Shown piece after piece: positions 35,101 to 47,072 of a stretch of 64,000 nt of DNA (its first letter is position 1; the number at the start of each line of letters is the position of its first letter). The notes below the pieces were generated by a model. The model had not been told where the DNA came from. It did no database searches and worked only from the letters and a program-made list of their open reading frames with translations. This DNA comes from Euphorbia lathyris (Eukaryota > Streptophyta > Magnoliopsida > Malpighiales > Euphorbiaceae), in assembly GCF_963576675.1 (NCBI RefSeq), contig NC_088910.1, positions 26,662,531-26,726,530 of the forward strand, written 5' to 3'. Both the position numbers and the translations under genes were made by a program.

Positions 35101-35255
35101 ACCACTTCATCAGAGATCATGTACTCAAGGGTGAGATCAAGCTGACCTACGTATCAACAAATGAACAACTTGCGGATATCTTTACGAAGCCCTTGGCTCG
35201 TGAGCAATTTAACGTACTAAGGGAAGCTATCGGTATGTCTAATCCTCTTCAATAA
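32120..35255 (+). pseudogene. Copia Pol (protease-integrase-RT-RNase H), broken
   Basis: Domains in Copia order: an aspartic-protease-like start (WYIDSACSRHMTG) and GAG-pre-integrase (WLWHRRLGHVSMDLLAKL); integrase with its CNAC zinc half and DDE core (LELLHLDLFGP, IRSDNGGE); reverse transcriptase (KWVFRNK, MDVKSAFLNG, QAPRAWYERL, YVDD at 34308-34319); RNase H (KSTSGGCQFLG, STTEAEYVAA, DNKSAIDLSKNPIQHSRMK). Stop TAA at 35253-35255. Breaks: TAG 32666-32668, a frame change at the A7 run 32953-32959, TGA 33816-33818 and TGA 34002-34004. The product would be inactive without suppression of several stops. Confidence 0.9.
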
Positions 35256-35759
35256 ATTCTATATGCTAAATTGAATGTTGAGTGATTACCATGCTGAGTG
35301 ATCTGTGATAATTTAGTAACTGATTGCATGTTGAGTTAAGCATGACATGAAATCACCCTAAGCTGAGTAGATATACATGCTGAGTGATTTTTCTAAGCCG
35401 AGTTACTAAGTCCACAAACAATAATCCTACGTAAAACTGACTGCTCAGAATCACAAACGTTTGGTATTCTTAATGCTGAGTAAAACCCATTTGAAACATT
35501 AAATGCTGGCATGCGCATTAATAGCCACTTAGGATAACGTAAGCAATAATGAGAAAACCCATGCGCCGAACGTGTCATAAATGACAGAACCTCTGTCGAT
35601 TGATAATCTCGAGGTTAAACGGCTAGTTCAACGAATAGGATCATTTAGCACCTCTATAAATAGTGTAAGTTTCCCCACTTATCACTCTTTACACACGAAA
35701 TCTTTGGCATTCAAATCCATCTCTCTAAATCCTAAAATCTTCTCAAAGAACTCATAGTA
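35256..35759. other. Copia pol-ORF3 spacer
   Basis: Non-coding and rich in GCTGAGT words that also occur in the LTR. A TATA-like TATAAATAG near 35653 and a CT-rich leader precede ORF3, so a subgenomic promoter is possible but unproven. Confidence 0.4.
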
Positions 35760-38700
35760 ATGGCGAAATCCCAAAGTCCTTCCAGTGGAGGTAACAACGA
35801 CGACCACACCGATGAAAATCCTAAGTCTCCTCCTCAACAAGGTCATCATGACCTAACTCCAAATAGAAACCCCAAAACTGACCTAGCAACCTCTTCAAAG
35901 AAGAAGAAGAAGGATAAGCAGCCGAATGAGAAATTCTTCGTCAAGGTATACCCAAGTGTGAAGAATCACGAGGTTCTCAGATGTAGATGGTTCTCCCCCA
36001 GCTTCATACCACATGAGCAACCGTTTTGTGAATGGATTGCGAAAAACGGATGGACTGGACTCTTCTCGCTTGCTGGAAGAACCTACCCTAGGTTAGTATG
36101 TGAATTCTACTCTAACCTCTGTGTTGATGGAAGTGATGCTGACCATCTAGTCACTCACGTTAAAGGTAAGAAGCTCACCATTACCCATTCCTATCTCGCA
36201 ACCTTGCTAAACCTTCCAAACACCGGAAAGGAATTTAGGACCACCAAGGAAAAGCGTGACCACACTGTCACTTTCTGTAAACCTGCTGGACACAAAGGGG
36301 AAATACCCAGCACGTGCATGGGGCAAAACCAAAAAATGGCGCACTATATACTAACCAACTTCATCTTCCCAAAATTCAATGCAGTATCATCCGCTTCAAA
36401 CTTCAAGCAGTGCTTCATTTGGCACATGCTGACCTACAACCCTCTCAACATGCCCGTATTTCTGGTAGGTGCACTCCAACGAAGCACTATCAAACTAAGG
36501 CTGGGTTCCCTTATAACTTGAATCCTAGAAGATCATCGAGTTGACTTGATAAATGAGACAGAAACAATGGGAACTGAGATTACGGCTGCGTTGTTGTTTG
36601 GGTTAGTATACAATCAACCTATCAAGCCCAAGAAGGGAAAAGGGGTGATCGAGGCAGCTCAAGGGGAAGCTGAATGGGAAGCTGCGGAGGAAGCTGAGGG
36701 GGATGCTCAGGAGGAAGATGATGTTGAGCTACCTTAGGAAGAGAATATCGATGTAGCTGCAGCTGCTGTCCAAACCAAATGAGAAAAGAAACGCAAGGCA
36801 ATCCAAACCACCTCAAAGGATGTTGATGTTGTCCCAAAGAAAATTCGGGTTGTCTCTAAGGGGAAGAAGATTGATGCTGACCAAGGTAAGTCAGCAGAGA
36901 AAAGAAAGAGGCAAGATGAGCCTGAGGAGTTAGGAAGTGAGGAAACCCCTCTGAAGAAGAAGAAGAAAACTGCTGAGCTGAGTCCAGCTGAAGCTGTTCC
37001 TCTTGGATTTGCAGTTCCTGATGATTCTCACTTTATCAGAAGCCAAGAAATTGACCTTGAGCAAACTCCTGCTGATCAAGAAGCAGAGGAACTAAGCAGT
37101 GATGAAGATCAGCATGATAGTGATGAGGATATTGAGCAAAATCAAGAAGCTCATACTGAACAAGAACAAACAGGTAATATTGAGCAAATTGGAAGTCCAG
37201 CCGTACAGGATGAGACAGGTGATGCTGAGCTCCCAGAACAAGAAATAGTCAGGGAAGGGCTCAACACTGATCTCGGAATAGAATTATCTCTTGATTCCAT
37301 TCCTACTGACTCTCCTCCTCCAAAGGCCAGAAAGTTAAGAAGGCTTAAGAAGAAGGCTTGCAAATCTCCAGCCATTGACCTCCTGGAAGATTCGCCTCCG
37401 ATGGATGAAATCACGGACCTTACAACTACTCACTTTAGGTTCTTCTCATCACATCCTGAGCCCTCCATACAGGAAAACCAAGCCTCTGTTACTCATACCG
37501 AGCAACATGCCAAGACTCCAGAAAATCCAAACCAAGCCGAGCAAGAACTCGAAGTCCTAGCTGCTCAGGGAGAACATCAAGCTAAAGAAAATCCTGCTCA
37601 ACCTGAGGTGCCTCCTCCTGCACCAACTCAAGTCCATATTGACCAGGTAACTATTTCTACCGATCCACCTCCTTCCCATCCTATTGCGCAGAACATTGAG
37701 CAGTCAGCTCCTGCTACTCATTCACATCAAAGTCCAGTTGCTGACCATACTGGCACTTCTACTCAAGGACAACACCAAACACCTCCTCAATCTGGTGCCA
37801 CTAGAATTCCGGCCACTGAGGTAAATCCTGAGGCACAATTTGCCTATCTTCATGCAACTGAGTCCGGACGTCGCATCATTGACTCGGCTCAACATCTTCT
37901 CCAGGATTTGAATAACTCTCATACCGATGCTGCTGGGTCCGCAAATGCTGAATCACAAGAGCTTTCGTCTGTCACTCAGATTCTCAATGAGATCAAGAAT
38001 CTCAAAGACTTAGTAAGTGTCATGACCTCAGTCCAAACCCAGCAACCTACGCAAGAATCCTTTATCAAGCTGACTGAGCTAATATTTATGATGGTGAATC
38101 ATATGAATTCACTTCAAGAACAGATCAATGCCTTACCTACCATCAACACGGGCTATGCTACCTCTGCTGAGTTAGATCATTGCTTTACCAAACTATTTTC
38201 TGAGCTGACTGGTGCTCGTGATCTTCTCTCTTCATCTTCCCAATGCACGATAGATGAAATAAGTGAAGCTGTCCGTCTTCTGAATCTGAGCAAAGAGGAG
38301 ATGGAAACTGACATGGTCAAAACCAATACCATTCTCCAAACCACTCAAAGCCTATTTCTCCATGTGCGTCATACAAACGCTCAGCGTGACATCTATGACA
38401 AGGCCATCATTAGAATGTACCATCAATCCTATGCCCAACTTGTGGAAGCCATGTCCTGGTTCGCTAAGTCACAAGAATACATGCTCAGCATGATCAGCTC
38501 CTCCATTCGCGTCCCAGGCTCAGTTCTGGATGATGGAGTTCCAGTGCTTGATGGGTTGTTTGAAATCACAAAACGTCTCAAGGCATACTCGGTCAAACTA
38601 ACTCGTGCTGCTCTCAATGACACCTTCATTGCTCCTCCGCCTGATGGTGGCAAAACGGGGGAGAAAAGACGAGATGATGGAACTCAGCAAGAAACAGGTG

Positions 38701-38789
38701 AAGCTTCAGGCAGTAAGCAGCGGCAAGACAAAGGCAAAGGAAAATTGTGTCAAGCTGCTCATCAAGCACAAGTTAATAGGAAGCAATAG
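35760..38789 (+). pseudogene. Copia third ORF (plant mobile/env-like protein), three internal stops
   Basis: One frame of about 1,010 codons from ATG 35760 to TAG 38787-38789. The N-terminal 250 residues are basic (Lys-rich KKKKKDKQ), then carry the putative plant transposon protein domain (YPRLVCEFYSNL, LTITHSYLATLLNLP, HYILTNFIFPKFNA). The middle is acidic and Lys/Glu-rich with a possible nuclear localisation signal (PLKKKKKTAEL). The C-terminal half is Gln/Pro-rich then helical. Sireviruses commonly carry an ORF here, termed env-like, of unknown function; I see no signal peptide or clear membrane segment. In-frame stops: TGA 36519-36521, TAG 36735-36737, TGA 36780-36782. Confidence 0.7.
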
Positions 38790-39181
38790 CTTAGTCAACT
38801 TAGGACTTAGCTTACTCTGTATTTATGCTTGATGACTCGAATACAATTTACGTATCCCTTCATTCAATTTGACTTAATGTGATGCTTATTTATGATATGT
38901 GCTGACCTGTCTAAAAATTGAACAAATAAATTCAAAGTAAAAATACTCAGTATACACTAACTCTGATACTAAAACTATTCGTTATATCAAACTGAGTAAA
39001 CATTGAACTCTTCTGAAATATGAGTTAGTGAGTCTTAGAAAATCTAAAATTGAACTAAGACAGTATATGCAACCCTTACGGGGGAGTAATTTCAGAAGAA
39101 TAAAATGCAATTCAATCATGGGGAATTTCAATACTGAGTTCCATAAATTAAATATTTTGCCAACATCAAAATGGGGGAGTT
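38790..39181 (+). other. Copia 3' untranslated region and polypurine tract
   Basis: AT-rich, ending in AAAATGGGGGAG two bases before the LTR. No gene. Confidence 0.6.
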
Positions 39182-40679
39182 TGTTGAAACACCATTCCAC
39201 AAGATTTTGATTTGGCAAAATCATTTAAGTTTAATCAATGATTAAGAGACAATTAAATTTAAGTGCTTTGATTTAATTGTACTAATCCGTTTGTTCAATA
39301 TTGAGTATAAATATAAATGCAAAAAGAAATAAAAGATTAAGACAGGACAAAATCAGCATAAGAACACAAGCTGAGTGGAGAGCAACTGAGCATAAGAAAA
39401 GATAAGCCATCCTCAGAACAATAGTCTCAAAATGTAGCTGATCAAAGAAGCTCAGTGAAACGAAGCTTAAAATAAAAGAAGTCTGCTTCAAGAAAAAGGT
39501 CCTACAGAATGAAGCTGACCACGGAAGCTGAGTGAAAGAGAACTTAGTATGAAACTTGGTGAAAATCAAAGACAATGAATATCGAAGTAAAGCTGAGTGA
39601 TCTTCAAGACAGCATGAATGATCCGTTAAGCTAAAAGACAAATTCGACAACTGTCTGCACCAATAATAGAAGCCTTGAATTACGCAAAAGCCAAATTCCA
39701 AGATGCATGGGTCAACTGTTCGATGCTATAAGACAAACTGCCACAAGAAGACAAAGTCTGTAAGAAGAAGACAAATCTGACGTCTGAAGAATTCAGGAGA
39801 CATGATTGGCCTGCACATCTGAAGCTGACCAGAAGTTGTCTCCCCAAAAGAGCCGTTTTGGACTCAACGGAAAAATCAATTTCAAATGATTTGTTCCTCA
39901 CATCTCAACTATAAAAGGGACAAAGATATCATTTGGAAGATTGCCGATTTACAGAAAATTACAAGTGAGAAAGATACAAATTCAAAGCACTCAAAAACAA
40001 AAAAGAAAGCTTACACCAATCTTCTATTCTCTGTGTAAATGCTAGATTGATTCTCTGTAATCATCTAAATTGTTCTTTATCCTAAAAGGAACAAGTGAGT
40101 AATCAATTGTAATATTGAGAGTGTGCGTGCTGAGTGCTTGGTATTAAGTACTTAGTGGTAGAGAAATCTAAGTGCTGGGTTGTAGCGCTTAGTAGGAGTT
40201 GAGTAGAAGAATAGAGGAAGGTACTCTTGCATATTCAACTGCCTGTAATCGGTTTGTGCTCTACCCTTAAAGAGCTCGGTATTGGATTCTAAAAGCCCGG
40301 AGGATTCTGGGGACTGGACGTAGGCAGAGAGGCCGAACCAGGATAAGTGATACTGAGTAATTTCTAACTCTCTAAAATATATATATATGTGCATATGTTG
40401 CTTGTTATATTTACTCAGCATATAAATTGTTTGAAGCTGGCTCTGAGTAAATTGGAGTGCTGAGTTGGAAGCTGACTACACAAGTGTCAATTCCCAACTC
40501 TGAAGTAAAACAGTCTTAGTCAGCATCTGACTAAAGCTGTCTTAAATTAAGATCGACCAAGCTGACCAAAGCTGAGTTAACAAACTCACCAAAATTATTA
40601 AGTCAGCAAGATTAATTAAAGAAAAAGTTATATTAGTTCCTAACCCCCCCCCCTTGGAACTAATCACACGGGACCAACA
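39182..40679 (+). repeat. Copia 3' LTR, complete
   Basis: It begins TGTTGAAACACC after a G-rich PPT and ends GGGACCAACA, 1,498 bp. LINE ORF1 sequence resumes at the next base. Confidence 0.9.
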
Positions 40680-42032
40680 GAAACCTCCTTGAGCAGAGGT
40701 CTGGAGGAGGAAGTTTTGGAGGATATTTTGTCTGATTCTGATGTGGAGGATGAGGAACAAGAGGACCCCTTGTGTCCTGTGATTCGTTTATCTTCTGTAG
40801 ATAAACGATCCCTTCGGTCAAAATGGAAATTATCTCTACTTGTGACTGTTCTGGGTAATAGAATTGGTTTCAGTTATTTCGCTCAGAGAATCCAGACTCA
40901 ATGGGCTAGAAAAGGAAAAGTTAGTATAACCGACCTGGAAAATGACTACTATGTGATTAAATTCACACGATCAGAAGATTATGAAGCTGTTATTAATGGG
41001 GGTCCCTATATTATTTCTAATTATGTTCTGGCCTTAAGGCCATGGGTTCCTAATTTTAATCCAATGGATTGTTCTATTAATAGAATTCTGACATGGGTGA
41101 GATTCCCGGGTCTCCCAATTGAGTATTATAATGAGATTTTCCTAAAGAAAATTGGTAGGCTGGTTGAAAAAGTTCACCATATGGATAAGACTACTTTAGG
41201 GGCAGAAAGAGGCAAGTTTGCTAGAGTTTGTATTGATATTGATCTAGCCAAACCCCTTTTTGTCTAAATTTTGCTTACAACATACTATTTATTATATTGA
41301 GTATGAAGGAATCCATAATATTTGAGATGAATGTGGGATGTTTGGGCATACTCATGAGGGTTGTCCTAAAAGAAAGAAGTTAACGAAGTTTTATTAGATA
41401 CTGGTGAGGTTAGAGGTGAGGGTATCCAAGGGGATGGGAGGAATTTCGGCCCTTGGATGGTTTCTAAGCGATCTGGGAGGCGAAAGCCTCGTGCTTCAGT
41501 GACCCAAAATTTCTCTCCTGACTTCAATAGTGACCAATCTCTGATCCATAATGATTATGGGAGGAAGAATACAATTAGCCCGATGGTAAAAGAGATTGTT
41601 GTGAGACCTATGGAAGTCAATTCTGGATCAAGATTTGGGGTTCTTCAGGTGGAGGAAGTTTAAGATTGCTTGGAGGAAGAACTTAAGCCTCCTCCTGAGC
41701 AAGTTAGGTCTGGCATGCCGGATTTGGATCCTGGGGATCAGTTGGGAAAGAATGTGGAAGCAGTTAACCCTCTCTTTGAGGCCAAGGAAGATATCCAGGG
41801 TTGTGCTCAGAGTCATTTTCCCCAAGCGAAAGGGAAAAATAAAGAGATTGGCTCACCAAAAGACAACATTGAGCCTAGAAATGTGAAAGCCATGGGAGTC
41901 AATAAAATGAGCATGAAGAAACCCAAAGGTGGTCATAAGAATAACCAAAATTCGTCTGGGTTCTTTGAGAAAAGGGGGTCTGTAGGAACCTCTTCTAGGC
42001 TCTTAGGAGCTCCTAATAAATATATGGTTTAG
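40680..42032 (+). pseudogene. LINE ORF1, main part (DUF4283 and zinc knuckle), broken
   Basis: It resumes LINE ORF1 after the Copia LTR. It has an acidic stretch (LEDILSDSDVEDEEQ), then the DUF4283 domain (FAQRIQTQWARKG, YYVIKFTRSEDYEAVINGGP, WVRFPGLPIEYY). A CCHC zinc knuckle follows near 41325 (CGMFGHTHEGC is readable, but the first Cys position is a TGA). Next come FGPWMVSKRSGRRK (about 41442-41480), a linker and the end at 42030-42032. ORF1 binds LINE RNA. Breaks: a frame change near 41258-41262, the TGA near 41325, and TAA 41661-41663. Confidence 0.8.
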
Positions 42033-42066
42033 TGGGGCGGGCCTGTGTTTGTTGTCCTCCTTGTTG

Positions 42067-45000
42067 ATGGATTTTTTTGTGTGGAATGTTAGAGGAGCGG
42101 CAAGCAAGGCTACCCGTGTCCATGTGAAGGATTTAATTAAGTAGTAATCCTTCTTGTTTTGCTATATTGGAGACTAAGATCAGTGGAGTGAAAGCTGATG
42201 AGGTGATTAAGAATTTTAGAAGTTGGAAGTGTGTTAGATCGGAGGCTACTGGCCGTGCTGGTGGGATCTGGCTTTTCTGGAAACCGGATCGAGTTCATTT
42301 GGATATCGTCATGATGGATAAGAAATTTATTCACGTTAAAGTCATTCTTCCAGGTAATAAATCTTTCTTTGTTACTATGGTGTATGCTGATCCCATCCTT
42401 ACCAATAATGAGCGTCTTTGGGAGGTTCATTTTAGTATTAGTTCTTGTATGGTAGAGGCTTGGTTTGTGGCTGGAGACTTTAATGATATTGCTCTTATGA
42501 GTGATCAGAGAGGAGCTGGCAACCATTATATTAATCAGTGTCTTAATCATAAACAGAATATGGATTTGTGTGGGTTGTCTGACCTTGGTGCCTTTGGTCA
42601 TAAGTTTACGTGGAAATGAAATAGCACGTTTGTTCGATTGGATAAAGTTTATGTTAATATTTTGGCTCAGAGTAGATTTCCTGAAGCGACTGTGTTAAAT
42701 CTTCCCTTCCATCATTCTGATCATTGTCCTATCCTTGTCAGACTGGTGAGAGCTCCTCATCCCAAAGGGGTTAGACCGTTTAGGTATCTGGTGGCTTGGG
42801 AGTCCCACCTTGAGTTTAGGAATTTTGTTCATGATAATTGGAAACCTCAGTCTAATGTTATTCAAGCAACTGATGGCTTTAGAAATAACGTGGTGGGTTG
42901 GAATAAAAACATTTGTGGTCACATTATCAGAAGGAAACATAAAATTCTGAGAAGGATCGAAGGTATTCAGCGAATTTTGGAGATCAGGTATGATCATAGT
43001 TTAAATTGTCTTCTCAGAACTCTTCAGAATGAATTCGAAGCTGTTTTGAGGCCAGAAGAGTTGCTTTGGCTTCAAAAATCTAGGAAAAATTGGATTAAGG
43101 ATGGAGATCGTAACATTAATTATTTCCATCTCTCTACTGTTATTAGAAGGCAGAAGAATAGGATTGATGCTATCAAGGATCCCAATGGTATTTGGGTTTA
43201 TGAGGATGAAGATATCCGTCTTTTGGCTCTCAATTTCTACAAAGAGTTGTTCAAAGAGGAGCCGGTGGACTTGAATAGAGCTCTGTCTAGGGCTACTTTT
43301 CCTATGATTTCTGAAGCAAAGATTCTTGAAGCCTTCAGCCCAATTGATCACAAAGAAATTACTCAAGCTTTCTTTAGTATTGGGGCTACTAAATCCCCTG
43401 GTGTTGATGGGTTCCCGGCAGGTTTTTATCATAAACATTGGGAGACTGTGAAGGATGGGATTTTCAGTTTTGTTGAAGGGATTTTTAGGGGGTCTGAGGA
43501 TATTAGGCTGGTGAATAAAACTCTTCTTGTTCTGATTCCTAAGGTGGATAAACCTTCCTCTTTTCTTCAAATGAGTCCTATTAGTCTTTGCAATGTGCTT
43601 TATAAGGCGGTAACCAAAATTGTGGCTAATAGACTTCGGTGTATTCTTTCGGATATTATTAGCTAAAACCAAGGAAGTTTTGTCCCTGGGAGAGAGATGA
43701 TGGACAATATTATTATTCCTCAGGAGATGGTTCATTCTATGAAGGTGAAAAAGGGCAAGCGTGGTATCGTGGCTCTTAAGCTTGATCTGGAAAAAGCCTA
43801 TGATCGGCTTAATTGGAGTTTTCTTATTGATAGTCTTAAGAGAGCTGGGATCCCAGAGAATTGGAGGAGGTTAATTGAGGTTTGTATTACTTCTCATGTG
43901 TTTCAAGTTTTGATAAATGGGGATATGTCTGAGGATTTCACTCCTTCTAGGGGTATCCGCCAAGGGGGTCCTATGTGCCCTTTCTTGTTTGTTATTGCTA
44001 TGGAGAGGTTGACTCACCTTATTCAAGAGGCTGTGGGAACTGGAAGTTTTCATCCTGTTTCAATTAATAAGTTCTGTCCCCAGGTTACTCATTTGTTCTT
44101 TGCGGATGATGTCGTGATCTTTGTTGAAGGTAGTGAGGAGCAAATTAGTGTGATTATGGATATCCTTAAAAACTTTTGCTCCACCTCAGGCCAAAAGCTT
44201 AATATCCAAAAATCTCGAATGCTGTGTTCTAAAAATATGGATCAAAGAGTCTGTAAAAAGCTGAGTGATTTATCAGGTATTCCTCTTACTAATTCTTTGG
44301 GTAACTATTTGGGGATTCCTCTCCATAGTGATAGAGTTTCTAAAGCTTCTTTTAAAGATATTTTGGACAAGACTAATAGTAAGTGTGCTAATTGGAAAGC
44401 TAAATCCCTTTCTCTTACGGGCCGTCTTACTCTTATTCAATCAATGAACTGTGCGGCTCCAAATCATATTATGCAAGCTTGTCGGTTGCCTGAGCCTGTG
44501 CTTCAAGATCTTGATAAGATTAATAGGCGGTTCTTGTGGGGGGATTCAGGAGAGGGGAAAAAAATTCATCTTGTTCCTTGGAAAGAGGTGTGTCAACCTA
44601 AAAATAAGGGTGGCCTTAGGATTAGACAAGCTAGAGATAATAATAAAGTGATGTTAATGAAACTCCTTTGGAGGATGTGGCAATCCCCGTCCGCTCTTTG
44701 GGTTCGGTTGCTTTGCGGGAAGTATAGGAAGGATAGGATTTTTGGGGGTCCTAAAGAGAGAATTCACAATTGCTCCTTTTTATGGAAAGGGGTTAATGCT
44801 GTGTTTTCTGAGTTTTGTTCTGGGATTGGTTGGTCGGTGGGCAATGGTAGATCTATTAGTTTCTGGAATGATGCCTGGATTGGGGAGAGGCCTTTAATTG
44901 ATATTTGTTCTTTCCCTCCTCCTCTTGAGATTCGTAATTGGAGTATTGCTGATGTGGTGGATTCAGAGGGGGATTGGGATTGGTCCAAATTTGAGTCTTT

Positions 45001-46165
45001 CCTTAATCTTGATACTCTCCTAAGAATCCGGGGAGTTAAAGTGAGTAGTAAAGAGGAAGATGGGGATATTCATTATTGGAAGTTTACTAACAACGATGCT
45101 TATTCTTGTAAATCGTCTTTTGAGGCCTTTAATCAGAGTTTGGATGATCCTCCTTCAAACCTTTGGAAGATTGTTTGGGACTTGAAAATCCCTTACTAGA
45201 TTAGGAGCTTCTTGTGTCTTGGTGTAAAGGATAGGCTGCTTACAAATGTTGAAAGGAAAAGACGTCATTTGGTAGAGTCTGATGCTTGCAGTAGATGCAG
45301 AGCTCATGCGGAAACTTTGTGCCATGTTCTTAGGGATTGCGCGAAGAGTAAAGATGTGTGGAGAAAAGTCCTCCCTGTCCAGGTTCACTCGGTCTTTTTT
45401 GCCTATTCGATTCATGATTGGTTTAGTGAGGGGGTTGGAGGGAATCTGTTGGCTGAGCTGGAGCATGGTGCAGTCCATTTTGCTGTTATCTGCCACCAGA
45501 TTTGGAATTGGAGGAATGCGAAGGTTTTTGGTGAAGGTGCTGTTGTTAATCCTAATGTGCTTGATTTCTTTACTAAAAAAGTTAATACAATCATTGAAAG
45601 CTTTAAAGTTGACAATTTAGTTAGCTCTAACCAGAGGACTGTTGTTCATCTTATTGGCTGGAGTAGACCTGGAGAGGGGATGGTTAAGCTGAATACTGAT
45701 GGTTCCTGCCTTAAAAATGATAGGATTGCTGCTGGAGGTGTGTTAAGAGATGCCGGGGGTGCTTGGATGTCTGGCTTTGCTCAGAATCTGGGATTGGGCT
45801 CGTCCTTTTTTGCGGAGCTCTGGGGTATTCTCACTGGGCTTAGGCTCGCTAAAACTCTGGGTTTTAAAAGAGTGCTTGTGGAGTCTGACAACCTGGAGGC
45901 TGTCAAGATGATTTCTGTAAATAAAGATCTATGCTTGGGAAACCAGAATTTAGTTAAGGAGATTAGAAGGGTCTGCTCCTCTTTTGACTCTTTCAAATTC
46001 TGCCATGTTTTCAGGGAACAGAATCGGGTGGCTGACCGGCTTGCTGCTGAAGGCCATGAGAGGGTGTTGGGAATTTCAACTTTCTCTTCTCCTCCTGATT
46101 TCCTGTTTCCTTTGCTATCAGATGACAATGTGGGGATTATCTTTCCTAGACTAATTCCGGGCTAG
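42067..46165 (+). pseudogene. LINE ORF2 (endonuclease, reverse transcriptase, RNase H), broken
   Basis: It starts with an AP-type endonuclease (FFVWNVRGAASK, ILETKISG, AGDFNDIA, HHSDHCPIL). Reverse transcriptase follows (KSPGVDGFPAGFY, LDLEKAYDRLNW, RGIRQGGPMCP, FADD at 44099-44110), then a zf-RVT region (about 45230-45420, SFLCLGVKDRLLTN, CSRCRAHAETLCHVL). An RVT_3 RNase H domain ends it (LNTDGSCLKN near 45690, AELWGILTGLRLA, VESDNLEAV). Order and length (about 1,366 codons) fit plant L1. Breaks: a frame change about 42138-42145, TGA 42617-42619, TAA 43664-43666, TAG 45197-45199; homology continues across each. Confidence 0.9.
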
Positions 46166-46331
46166 TTTTTGTTTTGGTGTGTTTGTTTGTTTTTTTCCTT
46201 CCTTTTCCTACAAAAAAAACATAATTCTCTCTAAAATATTATCAGACACCATTACTAAAATTTTTTTTCTCAATTCTCCCGCGGCCTGCCGAGGGGCTCG
46301 AGCCCCCTAACCCCCCTGGTCTCATCCCTGT

Positions 46332-46912
46332 GTATATAGAACTATATCAAATTGTAAAATTGATTTTTTTTTATCTCTAATAAATTTTAGAGATAAAATG
46401 AATAAAAAATATGCTAGTTGAAAAAGATTATAAAAAAATCATAATGATATTTAATGATAGTTTAAAGATATTATATTATTTTAATTAAAAATGTAATAAA
46501 ATTTAAGAGCATAGTAGATTTTTTTTAGAAGAAAGATAATTGTAAAATAGTACATTTTGATATAAAAATTTAAAATTTTATAATGCAAAAGTAAATCAGA
46601 AAAGCTTGAATTTGTATTTTTAATATCACAGATCGTGATAGAATAATATTAGACAATATTTGTACCTGTTTTTGGCACAACGAGAGAAACACACTCGGTT
46701 TAGAATCGACTTCGTAATATTTTCTCCAGAAGTGACTGCGTAGTCTTTCAATGAGTAAGATCTATGTAATAATATAAGATACACTAATTTTATTAAAACT
46801 ATTTTGATTAAATTTAAAAATTAAAAAATAAATTACGTTATTTTAATTAGAAGCAGTTTTGTAAAAAAAAAACAAGTAAAAAAAGACTAAATAGATGTGT
46901 TAGTAAAAATAC
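46332..46912. other. AT-rich intergenic DNA, no gene seen
   Basis: Mostly A/T runs. No open frame with family features and no structured RNA recognised. Confidence 0.6.
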
Positions 46913-46921
46913 AAGAAAGTT

Positions 46922-47063
46922 GGTGGTGAAGCTCTTAGCCTAGTGGTTGATAGTTTACTTATGATTAGGAAGGTCATGGGTTCGAATCACATCCAGGTCT
47001 GATCGAGATTTTTCTTTCTTCTTTAATGTAAACGCATTGTGCGCAAATTTTTTTTTTTTAAAA
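46922..47063 (+). mobile_element. tRNA-derived SINE
   Basis: A polymerase III box A-like word (TTAGCCTAGTGGTTGATAG) near 46937 and box B (GGTTCGAATCAC) near 46979 have the spacing of tRNA-derived SINEs. The 3' end is T-rich then A-rich. The 9-bp duplication AAGAAAGTT flanks it (46913-46921 and 47064-47072). It cannot be a functional tRNA because no cloverleaf acceptor stem closes. Confidence 0.85.
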
Positions 47064-47072
47064 AAGAAAGTT

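Larger units (their letters stand above)
28936..40679 (+). mobile_element. Sirevirus-like Copia element, 5' LTR truncated
   Basis: The right LTR (39182-40679) is complete, with TGTTG...CAACA ends. The left LTR (28936-30280) lacks the first 149 bp. The initiator-Met-type PBS TGGTATCAGAGCC is at 30283. Gag, pol and a long third ORF (35760-38789) follow in order on the plus strand, then a PPT (AAAATGGGGGAG, about 39168-39179). A third ORF and multiple Gag zinc knuckles suggest the Sirevirus (SIRE/Maximus) lineage. The two LTRs differ at roughly two dozen sites by eye over about 1.34 kb (about 2%), so the insertion is fairly young. All genes are interrupted. Flanking TSDs are not available because the left end is lost. 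Confidence 0.85.
16555..46220 (+). mobile_element. L1-type LINE, interrupted inside ORF1 by Athila and Copia elements
   Basis: The direct repeat ATAATTCTCTCTA occurs at 16542-16554 and 46221-46233. It brackets a 5' part with the ORF1 start (16555-16822) and a 3' part with the rest of ORF1, ORF2 and a short A-rich tail (CAAAAAAAAC, 46211-46220). A 13-bp TSD and A-tail are typical of target-primed reverse transcription. About 23.9 kb of LTR-element DNA (16823-40679) separates the two parts. LINE sequence alone is about 5.8 kb, which fits a full-length plant L1. Both ORFs have stops and frameshifts. Confidence 0.85.
16297..46331. mobile_element. Short non-autonomous inverted-repeat element, split by the LINE
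   Basis: The left part (16297-16554) starts AGTGGCGGAACCAGGA and soon reaches GGGGCTCAAAC. The right part (46234-46331) contains GGGGCTCGAGCCCC and ends CCTGGTCTCATCCCTGT. These ends are roughly inverted and resemble a common plant repeat with GTGGCGGAACCAGG termini. Unsplit it would be about 350 bp. TSD and superfamily could not be fixed, and it holds no gene of its own. Confidence 0.45.

Noticed and set aside
46937..46990. A tRNA gene
   Set aside because: Box A and box B are present but no acceptor stem or anticodon arm closes, and the unit has a tail and a 9-bp TSD, so it is a SINE.
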